Source: Oscillospiraceae bacterium (GTDB lineage: Bacteria > Bacillota > Clostridia > Oscillospirales > Oscillospiraceae). Taken from it: a DNA stretch of 64,000 nt. The stretch is taken from the NCBI GenBank assembly GCA_015067495.1, contig SVMI01000001.1, positions 372,001 through 436,000 on the forward strand, in the 5' to 3' direction. A program made the translations under genes and the position numbers. The notes beneath the pieces were generated by a model, which did no database searches, was not told the DNA's origin, and was given only the letters and a program-made list of their open reading frames with translations. Shown piece after piece: positions 38,801 to 47,959 of this stretch; positions within the stretch are counted from its first letter, which is position 1; each line of letters starts with the position of its first letter.

Positions 38801-40071
38801 ACTACCGTGCCTTTTCTGAAAAGCAGCGCACGGTGCTGACATGGTGGCTGCCGGGGAGCAGGTATCACGATAAAGAGGCGATCGTCTGCGACGGGGCGGT
38901 TCGATCGGGCAAGACGCTGGCGATGGGACTGTCGTTTTTTCTGTGGGCGATGGTGTGCTTTGACGGGATGCGCTTCGGCGTATGCGGCAAGACGATCTCG
39001 TCGCTGCGGCGAAATGTATTGTCCGAGATCCTGCCGCGTCTGGAGGGCATGGGAGCGACATGGAAGGAAAAGAGGACTGAAAATCTGGTGACGGTGACCT
39101 TTCAGGGGCATCGGAATCAGTTTTACATTTTCGGCGGGCGGGATGAAAGCTCTGCAAGTCTGATTCAGGGCATCACCTTTGCGGGCGTGCTGCTTGACGA
39201 GGTGGCACTGATGCCAAAGTCCTTCGTGGAGCAGGCATGCGCCCGCTGCTCGGTGGCGGGAAGCAGGCTGTGGTTCAACTGCAATCCGGCAGGCCCCAGC
39301 CATTGGTTTTACAAGGAGTGGATCTTGGAGGCGGAAAAGCGGAACTGTCTGCGGCTGCACTTTATGATGGAGGACAATCCTTCGCTGACGGAGAAGATCC
39401 GGCAGCGGTACAAACGGCTCTACAGCGGCGTTTTTTACCGGCGGTTCGTGCTGGGGCAGTGGGCGCAGGCGGAGGGTCGGGTGTATGACTTTTTCGAGCC
39501 GGACATGGTCAAGCCCGTGCCGGAGGGTCCTTTCGACAAGTGGTATATCTCCTGCGATTACGGCACGGTCAATCCCACGTCCATGGGTCTTTGGGGGCGC
39601 AGGGGCGAGGTGTGGTATCGGGTTTCGGAGTTTTATTTCGATTCCCGGGCAAGGCAGCGGCAGATGACGGATGAGGAATATGCCGATCAGCTGCAGAAGC
39701 TGGCGGGGGAGCGCGCCATCACGGCGGTGATCGCAGACCCCTCGGCGGCGAGCTTTATTGAAACCCTGCGCCGACGGGGATGGAACGTGAAAAAGGCGGA
39801 AAATGAGGTGCTTTCCGGCATCCGTCTGACAGCGGATGCGCTGAAAGCGGGGAGACTGGTGATCTGCGAGGGCTGCAACGATCTTCTGCGGGAAATGGAT
39901 GAGTATGTGTGGGATCTGAGCAGCGGAGCAAAGGATCGGGTCAAAAAGGAACATGACCATGCCATGGATGAGATGCGCTATTTCGTTTCCACGGTGATGG
40001 CGAAAAAAACGGACAGCTTTGCGGTTTGCACCGTGGAGCGCCGAACACAAGGAAGGAGCAATGCAAGTTGA
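38797..40071 (+). CDS. Phage terminase large subunit (PBSX type)
   Basis: FSEKQRTVLTWW...AIVCDGAVRSGKTLAMGLSF, FGVCGKTISSLRRNVL, YFYIFGGRDESSASLIQGITFAGVLLDEVALMP-like segment, WYISCDYGTVNPTSMGLWG. Confidence 0.9.
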   Translation: MNYRAFSEKQRTVLTWWLPGSRYHDKEAIVCDGAVRSGKTLAMGLSFFLWAMVCFDGMRFGVCGKTISSLRRNVLSEILPRLEGMGATWKEKRTENLVTVTFQGHRNQFYIFGGRDESSASLIQGITFAGVLLDEVALMPKSFVEQACARCSVAGSRLWFNCNPAGPSHWFYKEWILEAEKRNCLRLHFMMEDNPSLTEKIRQRYKRLYSGVFYRRFVLGQWAQAEGRVYDFFEPDMVKPVPEGPFDKWYISCDYGTVNPTSMGLWGRRGEVWYRVSEFYFDSRARQRQMTDEEYADQLQKLAGERAITAVIADPSAASFIETLRRRGWNVKKAENEVLSGIRLTADALKAGRLVICEGCNDLLREMDEYVWDLSSGAKDRVKKEHDHAMDEMRYFVSTVMAKKTDSFAVCTVERRTQGRSNAS

Positions 40072-41204
40072 AAAAGAAGCAACAAAACGCATCCTTGGCG
40101 GCAACGGCCTGCCAGCTGCGCGGCGGATATTCCCATCCGTTCGGCGCGCTGAAGGGCTTTGTGCCGCTGGGGGCAGGGGAAGAGCAGGTGTATCGGCAGC
40201 TGCGTGAGGCAATTCCGGTGCTGGATGCGGCGGTGGGGAAGCTGGTGCGTCTCAGCGGCGGCTTCGGTGTGAAGTGCAGAAGCCGGGAAAGTCAGGCGGC
40301 ATTGGAGGAATTTCTGCGCACCGTACCCTGCGGCAGAGGGCAGGTGGGCATCGACAGCTTTCTGGCGGGCTATGTGGACAGCCTGCTGGTGTACGGACAC
40401 GCAGTAGGTGAGCTGGTTCTCGACCGCGGTCGGCTGCGGGCGGTCTGCTGGGGGGATGTGACCCAAGTGCAGATCATGGAGGGGGAGGATCCCCTTCAGG
40501 TGGAGCTTTGGGGTCCTGACAGCAAAGGCAGGATGAGTCCGCTGCCCTATCAGCATCTTTTGCTTTTCACAACGCTCAATCCCGAGGCAGCGCATCCCTA
40601 CGGCGTGAGCCTTTTCCGTGGAATGCCGTTCCTTGCGGACATTCTGATGAAGATCTACGCCACCATCGGCAGCAACTGGGAGCGTGCCGGCAATGTGCGC
40701 TACAGCGTGATCTGCAAGGGCGCGGAAAACATGGATCCGGCAGCGGTTCAGGAGCGGGGCAGGCAGGTGGCGCAGGAATGGAGCCGTGCCATGGAGGACG
40801 CAAAGACCGGCACGGTGCGGGATTTCGTGGCGGTGGGCGATGTGCAGATCAAGGTCATCGGAGGAGAAGCACCGATCCTCGATTCCCAAGTGCCGGTGCG
40901 GCAGATTTTGGAGCAGCTGGTGGCGAAGACGGCACTGCCGCCCTTCCTGCTGGGTCTGAACTGGAGCACCACTGAGCGCATGAGTACCCAGCAGGCGGAT
41001 ATTCTAACAAGTGAGCTGTGGGCACTGCGCCGGACAGTTGAGCCGGCACTGCAGAAGATCTGCAGAACCTATCTTGCGCTGGAGGGCATGGACGACCGGG
41101 TACAGATTCTCTGGAACGATATCAGCTTGCAGGACATCACGGAAGAGGCAAAGGCGGAGCTTTATAAGGCGCAGGCTGAGAAGTACCGCGCCGAAGGAAG
41201 GTAA
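40068..41204 (+). CDS. Phage portal protein
   Basis: LDAAVGKLVRLSGGF, SLLVYGHAVGELVLDR, LPPFLLGLNWSTTERMSTQQADILTSELWALRRTVEPAL. Confidence 0.8.
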   Translation: MKKKQQNASLAATACQLRGGYSHPFGALKGFVPLGAGEEQVYRQLREAIPVLDAAVGKLVRLSGGFGVKCRSRESQAALEEFLRTVPCGRGQVGIDSFLAGYVDSLLVYGHAVGELVLDRGRLRAVCWGDVTQVQIMEGEDPLQVELWGPDSKGRMSPLPYQHLLLFTTLNPEAAHPYGVSLFRGMPFLADILMKIYATIGSNWERAGNVRYSVICKGAENMDPAAVQERGRQVAQEWSRAMEDAKTGTVRDFVAVGDVQIKVIGGEAPILDSQVPVRQILEQLVAKTALPPFLLGLNWSTTERMSTQQADILTSELWALRRTVEPALQKICRTYLALEGMDDRVQILWNDISLQDITEEAKAELYKAQAEKYRAEGR

Positions 41205-41215
41205 GGAGGTAACAC

Positions 41216-42112
41216 ATGAACATTCAAAAGGAAACAAAGGTGGCGTCCACGGGCGCGGCGACTGAGCAGCAGCTGGAGGCGATCAACGCTCAGGCAAAGG
41301 CGGAGCTGACGGCGGAGCAGGTGTATGTTTTTTCCCTGCGGCTGTGCGATGATCAGCTCGATCGGGACATGGAGCGTTTCGACACCGCTGCGTTGCCGGG
41401 CTTGGCGAAGCTGTTCATCGGGAAAACGGGCATTGTGGATCACAAGTGGAGCTCGGACGCTCAGGTGGCGCGCATTTTTGAAACGCAGGTGGTCAAGGAA
41501 GAGGATGTGACCTACATCAAGGCATGGGCGTACATCCGCCGGGGCGGTGCTGCGGAGGAGATCATCGCCGATATTGAGGCGGGCATCAAAAAAGAGGTAT
41601 CAGTTGGCTGCGCCATGGGGAGGGCGGTTTGCTCTGTTTGCGGCAGCGAATACGGCAGCTGCGGGCATCAAAAGGGGGAGCATTACGACGGCGCGCTGTG
41701 CTGCGTGATCCTCAAAGAGCCGATGGATGCCTATGAATTTTCCTTTGTCGCCGTGCCTGCCCAGCGGGATGCGGGAGTCATCAAGGGTATGGGCGGCGGT
41801 CTTCGCTGCCTGAAGGAGCTGGCGGATGAATTTGGCGCGCAGGCGGAATATCGGATGCTTTGGAAGCAGGCGCAGCTGGGCAGGCAGTACGAAAAGCTGC
41901 TGCAGGATGAGGTGGTGCGGCTGTTTTTGAGCCTTGACATGGGTTTGGAAGAGCCTACTGCCCGCAGCATCGCAAGCAAGATCGGTGCAGAGGAGCTGCA
42001 GAAGCTAAAGGCTGCGTTGGAGAACAGGGTCTCTGAATATCTGCCCCTGCAGACACAGCTGCGCTACGGCGCAAACAGACCGGAGGATGTAGAATCCGGC
42101 TTTTTGATCTAG
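41216..42112 (+). CDS. Prohead protease/scaffold-like phage protein
   Basis: SLRLCDDQLDRDMERFDTAALPGLAKLFIGKTGIVDH..., EPMDAYEFSFVAVPAQRDAGVIKG; between portal and MCP. Confidence 0.55.
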   Translation: MNIQKETKVASTGAATEQQLEAINAQAKAELTAEQVYVFSLRLCDDQLDRDMERFDTAALPGLAKLFIGKTGIVDHKWSSDAQVARIFETQVVKEEDVTYIKAWAYIRRGGAAEEIIADIEAGIKKEVSVGCAMGRAVCSVCGSEYGSCGHQKGEHYDGALCCVILKEPMDAYEFSFVAVPAQRDAGVIKGMGGGLRCLKELADEFGAQAEYRMLWKQAQLGRQYEKLLQDEVVRLFLSLDMGLEEPTARSIASKIGAEELQKLKAALENRVSEYLPLQTQLRYGANRPEDVESGFLI

Positions 42113-42164
42113 GTTTTGCCGGAGAACCGGTGACCATATAAAATTTTTTAGGAGGAAACAAAAG

Positions 42165-43190
42165 ATGGGTTATGACAATCTGAAACTGGAAAAAGGAATG
42201 TACCGTCAGACGGGCATGAGCTTTACCCAGGTGCTGGAGTCTCTCGACCCCAGTGAAAACTATCGCGGCACGGCACTGGAGGGTACGGATGCCTTTCAGC
42301 GTCAGCTGAAGCGCTTCGGCATCCGCGCCAAGGGCGCAGGCTCTTCTCCTGTGGAGAAGTTCTTTAGCACCATGGATTCCGCGGTGCTGTTCCCCGAGTA
42401 CATCGCACGTACTGTCCGTCAGGGCATGGAGGAAAATGACATCCTGCCCAACATCGTCGCCACCACCACGGTGATCGACTCTATGGACTACCGCACCATT
42501 TATTCCAACCCCGAAGAAGAAGACAAGGCACTGCGGGCCGTCGAGGAGGGCGGCGAGATCCCTGCCACCGAGATCAGCAGCAAGGATAATCTGATCAGAC
42601 TGACCAAGCGGGGCAGAATGCTGGTGGCTTCCTATGAGGCACTTCGCTTCCAGAAGCTGGATCTTTTTGGTGTGATGCTGCGTCAGATCGGCGCACATAT
42701 TCAGCAGCTGCTGCTGGCGGACGCGGTCAAGGTGCTTGTCAATGGCGACGGCAATGACAATGCTGCTGTGCAGTATACCATTGGCACCAATCCCATTTCC
42801 GGCACCAAGGGTACGCTGGGCTATAACCAGCTGATCGAATTCTGGGCGCAGTTTGAGCCTTACACCATGAATACCATGCTTTGCTCCAATTCCACCATGA
42901 CCGCCATGCTGAAGATTCCCGAGCTGCAGAATCCTCTGACCGGGCTGAACTTCCAGGGTACCGGCAAGCTGACCACCCCTCTGGGCGCACAGCTGCATCG
43001 TACCTGCTCCGTTGCTGACGATGTGATCATCGGTATTGACAAGCGTTATGCGCTGGAGCTGGTTCGCGCCGGCGATGTGATGGTCGAGTACGACAAGCTG
43101 ATCGACCGTCAGCTGGAGCGTGCTGCGATCACCACTATTTCCGGCTTCGGCAAGATCTGTGACAGAGCAGTCGCCATTCTGAATGTATGA
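42165..43190 (+). CDS. Phage major capsid protein
   Basis: 341 aa; FFSTMDSAVLFPEYIARTVRQGMEE...RGRMLVASYEALRFQKLDLFGVMLRQIG...VMVEYDKLIDRQLERAAITTISGFGKI. Confidence 0.8.
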   Translation: MGYDNLKLEKGMYRQTGMSFTQVLESLDPSENYRGTALEGTDAFQRQLKRFGIRAKGAGSSPVEKFFSTMDSAVLFPEYIARTVRQGMEENDILPNIVATTTVIDSMDYRTIYSNPEEEDKALRAVEEGGEIPATEISSKDNLIRLTKRGRMLVASYEALRFQKLDLFGVMLRQIGAHIQQLLLADAVKVLVNGDGNDNAAVQYTIGTNPISGTKGTLGYNQLIEFWAQFEPYTMNTMLCSNSTMTAMLKIPELQNPLTGLNFQGTGKLTTPLGAQLHRTCSVADDVIIGIDKRYALELVRAGDVMVEYDKLIDRQLERAAITTISGFGKICDRAVAILNV

Positions 43191-43543
43191 CGCTGACGGA
43201 GCAAATCTATGCGCAGGCGATGGTGTTGACGCAGGATTCCTGCGACGAAAAGCTGCAGCTGCTGGAGGTTCTGTGCCGCAGCGCGGAGATCTCCCTGCAG
43301 CAGAGTCTGCGCGACGGCGTGACCCCGGAGGATTGCAAGGCTGATTTTGTGGCGGCGGCGAGCCTGTATGCGCTGGCGGCAATGTCCGAGCTAGACGAGC
43401 TGTCAAAGCTGGAGGAAGTCAAGGCAGGCGACCTGACACTTCGCAGGGGCAGCACGGACAGTGCTGCCTGCTGCCTGCGCTATCAGGCGGAAATGATGAT
43501 GAAGCCTTACATGAAGGATCGGTTTTCCTTTCAGGGGGTGTGA
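43187..43543 (+). CDS. Putative phage head-tail connector protein
   Basis: 118 aa helical protein overlapping the MCP stop; position after MCP. Confidence 0.5.
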   Translation: MTLTEQIYAQAMVLTQDSCDEKLQLLEVLCRSAEISLQQSLRDGVTPEDCKADFVAAASLYALAAMSELDELSKLEEVKAGDLTLRRGSTDSAACCLRYQAEMMMKPYMKDRFSFQGV

Positions 43544-43890
43544 GCATGCGTCGCATGATCGAGCGCATTTTTGAAAAATACGGCACGCCTATACTGGTGC
43601 GTAACCTTGATGGTGACACCATTTTCCGTGGCTTTTTGCAGCACACCGGCTCGTTGGGGTGGAAGAATATGCAGCCGAGCTACTCCCCGTTGGGAGAGAT
43701 CCCCCGGGGACAGTATCTGCTGATGATGCCGCTGGAGCCGCTCTTGGAAAAGGGGGATGTGTTTCAAAAGGACGGCATTTGGTATACCGTGCGCCGTGTG
43801 GAGAAGATGTGGTACGGTGAGGAAGCGGTCTACCGCTGGTGTTTGTGTGAGGAAGGAGGCAGCACGGGAACGTGGGGAAGTCAATCCTGA
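43540..43890 (+). CDS. Putative phage head-closure/adaptor protein
   Basis: MRRMIERIFEKYGTPILVRNLDGDTIFRGFLQHTGSL...GDVFQKDGIWYTVRRVEKMWYGEEAVYRWCLC. Confidence 0.5.
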   Translation: MSMRRMIERIFEKYGTPILVRNLDGDTIFRGFLQHTGSLGWKNMQPSYSPLGEIPRGQYLLMMPLEPLLEKGDVFQKDGIWYTVRRVEKMWYGEEAVYRWCLCEEGGSTGTWGSQS

Positions 43891-44552
43891 ATACGGTCAT
43901 TGATCTGCTGAAAGAGGGCGGCATACCGGCTGCGCCTGCGCAGCCTCAGGGAAATATGCTGCGGGTGCATACAGGCGTGGCGGCGGTCAGCATCGGAAAG
44001 GTTGATACGGCGAAGGAAACAGCGGTGGTGCTGGTGGAAGTGGTTTCGCCTATGAAAAACGGGGCGAAGCAGTGTCAGGACAAGGCACTGACGGTCTGCG
44101 ACATCTTGAGCGCCGCAGGCGCGGAATGTGTGCAGAGCGGCTGCAGCTTTGACAGCAGGACGGCGATGTTCTGTGTGCCGGTGACGGCACTGTTTTACGG
44201 CAAGGCAACGGCAGACGACTGGATCCCCAAGGAAGAACCCGTTGAAATCCCCAAGGAAGTGTGGACTATTTCTGCGGACGGTCAGACGCTTTTGCATGTG
44301 CGCAGCTTTTCTGCAAAGCAGGCGGTGGATATCCAGTATAAGAAGCTTGAGGATGCGCCGTGGGAATTTACGCTGGAAGAATTTTTCCCTGACGGAGTGC
44401 AGGAGCCGGCGGAGCCGGTGGAACCCTTTTCGGTGCAGGTTTCCGGGCAGATGTTTTCCGGCTGCACCCTGACGGAGCGCAGGCGCGTGTACACGGAGCA
44501 GGGCATCGAGCAGGTGAGAAAGGGCATCGCCACAACATGGAGGACAGAGTGA
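43872..44552 (+). CDS. Putative tail-completion-like or module-specific protein
   Basis: 226 aa, overlapping upstream ORF; last gene before the terminator. Confidence 0.45.
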   Translation: MGKSILNTVIDLLKEGGIPAAPAQPQGNMLRVHTGVAAVSIGKVDTAKETAVVLVEVVSPMKNGAKQCQDKALTVCDILSAAGAECVQSGCSFDSRTAMFCVPVTALFYGKATADDWIPKEEPVEIPKEVWTISADGQTLLHVRSFSAKQAVDIQYKKLEDAPWEFTLEEFFPDGVQEPAEPVEPFSVQVSGQMFSGCTLTERRRVYTEQGIEQVRKGIATTWRTE

Positions 44553-44576
44553 TCCTCCGGTAATTGAATCACAAGG

Positions 44577-44613
44577 ACGTACCCCCTCGTGCATGCGCAC
44601 GAGGGGGTATTTT
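44577..44613 (+). terminator. Rho-independent terminator closing phage-like module
   Basis: accccctcgtgcatgcgcacgagggggtattttg. Confidence 0.85.
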
Positions 44614-44680
44614 GTTTGTCTTGTCAAGGCGGTCTTTTCGTGTCATAATATTGGTAGAAAATTTTTGAAAAAAATTTTTC

Positions 44681-45226
44681 TTGTGCTGCAATAAAATGAC
44701 GGTCTTGAGGATTATTAGGGTGAAAGGAGGGCTGCGCCAGCAGCCGGGTGCATACAATCCACCAAAGGGTACGAATAATACAGAAGCAATCATATTTACG
44801 TCTGTCACCGAGGATTATAACAAGTTTCGTGAAACATTCAACAAGGACGCAACCTTTGCGATTATCCGAATAGGTCAATACGCCGCTTGCCCGACGGGCA
44901 TGTATAAAGTGGCTTTGGTAATGGCTGAACATGGAGACTATCATTGGGTTCGACAAGATAAAGATGGTTTTTGGTCTCACAAAAACGGAGATGATCCTGC
45001 TTCAGAAGTAGATGATGCAAACAATCTCATTTACAACCCCAAATATGCCTACTGGGAGAATTATTATTTTGTTGCCTTTTATGCTGTGTGCCCATGGAAT
45101 AATCAATTTAAGTCCTCCCCGCCTGATTATTGTTTTACAAACTGGGGGCAAGCAGAATATTGCGATGAATATAATGCATTTTTAGCTAATATTTCTCGTT
45201 CTCGCAATCTATCACTACGAGAATAA
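44681..45226 (+). CDS. Hypothetical protein (start uncertain)
   Basis: ATFAIIRIGQYAACPTGMYKVALVMAEHGDYHWVRQDKDGFWSHKNGDDPASEVDDANNLIYNPKYA; AT-richer than its surroundings. Confidence 0.5.
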   Translation: MCCNKMTVLRIIRVKGGLRQQPGAYNPPKGTNNTEAIIFTSVTEDYNKFRETFNKDATFAIIRIGQYAACPTGMYKVALVMAEHGDYHWVRQDKDGFWSHKNGDDPASEVDDANNLIYNPKYAYWENYYFVAFYAVCPWNNQFKSSPPDYCFTNWGQAEYCDEYNAFLANISRSRNLSLRE

Positions 45227-45258
45227 ATTTTCTACATATTTCTGAAAGGATGGCAATT

Positions 45259-45843
45259 ATGAATAAATCAAAATTGGTTACTATCGTACTTATATTAGCT
45301 CTTATCCTCGCCATCTTCGCCGGATGTCAGGCGCAGAATGCAGAGATTCCGACGGAGCCTTTGGTTTCTTCCCAACCGACGAAACCCACCGAGCCATCCA
45401 GTGAACCGACGGAACCTTCCGACGATGTTACTGACCCAACGGAAACCGTATGCCCCCGAACAGTCGAATCTTTCAAGGCTCGTCTGACACCCTATATGAC
45501 TTACCGCGAAGCAGTAGCCCTATGGGGTCCTAAAGACGGTGATTGGAGTGATAGCCCCGATTGGAATGAATCGCTTTGGCTGTTGGAAGATAATTATTTT
45601 GTTTTCGTTCAATTCTTTCCTACAGTGCACGATCGTATGGACGAATATCTTGCAACAATACCGACGGATGAAACGAAGCCCGATGGTACACCGCTTGAAT
45701 TTGGTGACTACTTCCGGGAATGGAATTACCATATGGAGGCATATAAAGCGGTTCTTTACAAGGGAACCCCTACAGGTAAGCGAGAAAAAGTTGAGACTTG
45801 GTTTGATTATGGCTGGGGTCCGTTCTGGCAGGAAGAAGAATAA
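45259..45843 (+). CDS. Putative lipoprotein with PTEPS-like linker
   Basis: MNKSKLVTIVLILALILAIFAGCQAQ lipobox; PTKPTEPSSEPTEPSDDVTDPTE. Confidence 0.7.
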   Translation: MNKSKLVTIVLILALILAIFAGCQAQNAEIPTEPLVSSQPTKPTEPSSEPTEPSDDVTDPTETVCPRTVESFKARLTPYMTYREAVALWGPKDGDWSDSPDWNESLWLLEDNYFVFVQFFPTVHDRMDEYLATIPTDETKPDGTPLEFGDYFREWNYHMEAYKAVLYKGTPTGKREKVETWFDYGWGPFWQEEE

Positions 45844-45849
45844 GACAAT

Positions 45850-45888
45850 GCACGCCGCACCCGGTTTTTCGGGTGCGGATTTTTGTTT
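45850..45888 (+). terminator. Rho-independent terminator
   Basis: ccgcacccggtttttcgggtgcggatttttg. Confidence 0.8.
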
Positions 45889-46022
45889 CGATCGGGTGCG
45901 GCTTGGCAAAAATATGGAAATCTTGTGAATCTTTTGTTCTTCCCCTTGCGTTTGCGCCGTTTTTGCGTTAACATATATACATAGAGAACGAAACACCACA
46001 TTTATGAAAGGGATGTATCCAT

Positions 46023-47333
46023 ATGATCAAGGTTGATATTTCCAATGTTTGGGGACAACTGTCCCTGCCGGATCTTCTGGCTGTTGAGCAGGAGATCGCC
46101 GCCGCCCACCGCACCCTGACCGAAGGCACCGGCGAGGGCAACGACTTCCTCGGCTGGCTGGATCTGCCGAAGGCAGAGCCTACGGACGAAATGCGCCGCA
46201 TCGCCGCCGCCGCAAAGCGCATCCGCAAGGAGAGCGACGTTTTTGTGGTCATCGGCATCGGCGGCAGCTATCTGGGACCCCGCGCCGCCATTGAGCTGAT
46301 GCAGGGCTGCAATCACAACATCGGCAAGGGCAAGGGCAATCCCCAGATCTACTTTGCCGGCAATACCCTCTCCACCCGTGCGTGGAACGAGCTGCAGAGA
46401 CTGCTGGAGGGCAAGGATTTCTCCGTTGCCGTCATCTCCAAGTCCGGCACCACCACCGAGCCTGCCATCGCCTTCCGCGCCCTGAAGTGGATGCTGGAGC
46501 GTAAGTACGGCACGGACGAAGCCAAGAAGCGCATCTACGCCATCACCGACCCCGTCAAGGGCGCGCTGCGCCAGATGGCGACGGAGGAGGGCTGGGAGAC
46601 CTTCGTCATTCCCCCCGCAGCCGGCGGTCGTTTCTCCGTTCTGACCGCTGTGGGTCTGCTTCCTATGGCAGTTGCCGGTATCGACATCCGCAGAGTGATG
46701 GCAGGTGCTTACGAGGCAAAGGAAAAGTACAACTACGTCCGTTCCCTTGAAAACCCCGTGTGGCTGTACGCGGGCATCCGCAATCTGCTGTACCGCAGCG
46801 GCAAGACCACCGAGATCATGGCATCCTGGGAGCCGGGCTACAAGATGATGGGCGGCTGGTGGCAGCAGCTGTTCGGTGAGTCCGAGGGCAAGGACGGCAA
46901 GGGCATTTTCCCCGTTTCCGTGGAATTTACCGCTGATCTGCACTCTCTGGGTCAGATGATCCAGCAGGGTGAGCGCAACATTTTCGAAACCATGATCCGC
47001 TTTGATGCCCCCGAACAGGTGGCTGTGGTCGGCTCTGATTACAAAAACCTCGACGGTCTGAACTACCTTGCCGGCAAGCAGCTGGACTACGTGGACGAGC
47101 AGGCATTCCTTGGCACGGTGGCTGCCCACGTGGACGGCGGCGTGCCTGTCATGGTCGTGGACATGGGCGAGCTGAACGACGAAAAGCTGGGCGAGATGTT
47201 CTACTTCTTCGAGCTGTGCTGCGGTGTTTCCGCCTACATGCTGGGGGTCAATCCCTTCAATCAGCCGGGCGTGGAATTCTACAAGCGCAACATGTTCCAG
47301 CTGCTGGGCAAGCCCGGTTACGAAGTGAAGTAA
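46023..47333 (+). CDS. pgi: Glucose-6-phosphate isomerase
   Basis: VIGIGGSYLGPRAAIELM, VISKSGTTTEPAIAFRALKWMLE, GGRFSVLTAVGLLPMAVAGIDI. Confidence 0.95.
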   Translation: MIKVDISNVWGQLSLPDLLAVEQEIAAAHRTLTEGTGEGNDFLGWLDLPKAEPTDEMRRIAAAAKRIRKESDVFVVIGIGGSYLGPRAAIELMQGCNHNIGKGKGNPQIYFAGNTLSTRAWNELQRLLEGKDFSVAVISKSGTTTEPAIAFRALKWMLERKYGTDEAKKRIYAITDPVKGALRQMATEEGWETFVIPPAAGGRFSVLTAVGLLPMAVAGIDIRRVMAGAYEAKEKYNYVRSLENPVWLYAGIRNLLYRSGKTTEIMASWEPGYKMMGGWWQQLFGESEGKDGKGIFPVSVEFTADLHSLGQMIQQGERNIFETMIRFDAPEQVAVVGSDYKNLDGLNYLAGKQLDYVDEQAFLGTVAAHVDGGVPVMVVDMGELNDEKLGEMFYFFELCCGVSAYMLGVNPFNQPGVEFYKRNMFQLLGKPGYEVK

Positions 47334-47434
47334 AAAAATGTCGCATTTTTCATAAAATGACTCTTGAAAAATTTTCGCATAACTGGTAAAATTACCATAA
47401 GCCAATCATTGGCAAGCAAAGGAGGACGATTCCA

Positions 47435-47842
47435 ATGGTTAAATTGATTATGGGCCTGAAGGGCTCCGGCAAGACGAAGAAGCTGATCGCTTCCATCAAC
47501 GAGGTTCTGGCAGAAGCCAGCGGCGACGTCGTCTGCATTGAATATGGCAAGAAGCTGACTTATGATATCAATTATCGTGTCCGTCTGGTAGACTCTCAGG
47601 AATACGCTGTGGGCAACAGCGATATGCTGAAGGGCTTTTTGAGCGGTCTGCATGCAGGTAATTTCGACATTACCCATGTGTACATCGATAATCTGTATAA
47701 GACCATCGGCGCTGACCGCGCCAACGGTGAGGATTTCGTGCGTTGGTGCGTGAAGTTTGCTGAGCTCAACAACATGAACATCACCATCACCATCTCCGAC
47801 GATCCCGAGCAGGCATCTGAGGACATTCGCGCCTATCTGTAA
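47435..47842 (+). CDS. Small P-loop protein of unknown function
   Basis: Walker A-like GLKGSGKTKK; ITHVYIDNLYK; 135 aa. Confidence 0.7.
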   Translation: MVKLIMGLKGSGKTKKLIASINEVLAEASGDVVCIEYGKKLTYDINYRVRLVDSQEYAVGNSDMLKGFLSGLHAGNFDITHVYIDNLYKTIGADRANGEDFVRWCVKFAELNNMNITITISDDPEQASEDIRAYL

Positions 47843-47850
47843 AAACAAAG

Positions 47851-47886
47851 TGAAGCGCTGCGGCAACCGCCGCAGCGCTTTTTCTG
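47851..47886 (+). terminator. Rho-independent terminator
   Basis: gaagcgctgcggcaaccgccgcagcgctttttctg. Confidence 0.85.
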
Positions 47887-47959
47887 TGTAACCCCTTGCA
47901 AAATCTCAAATTTTATGTAGAATAGAAGCGTTATTATGTGAGAAGGATAAGAAAGCTTT

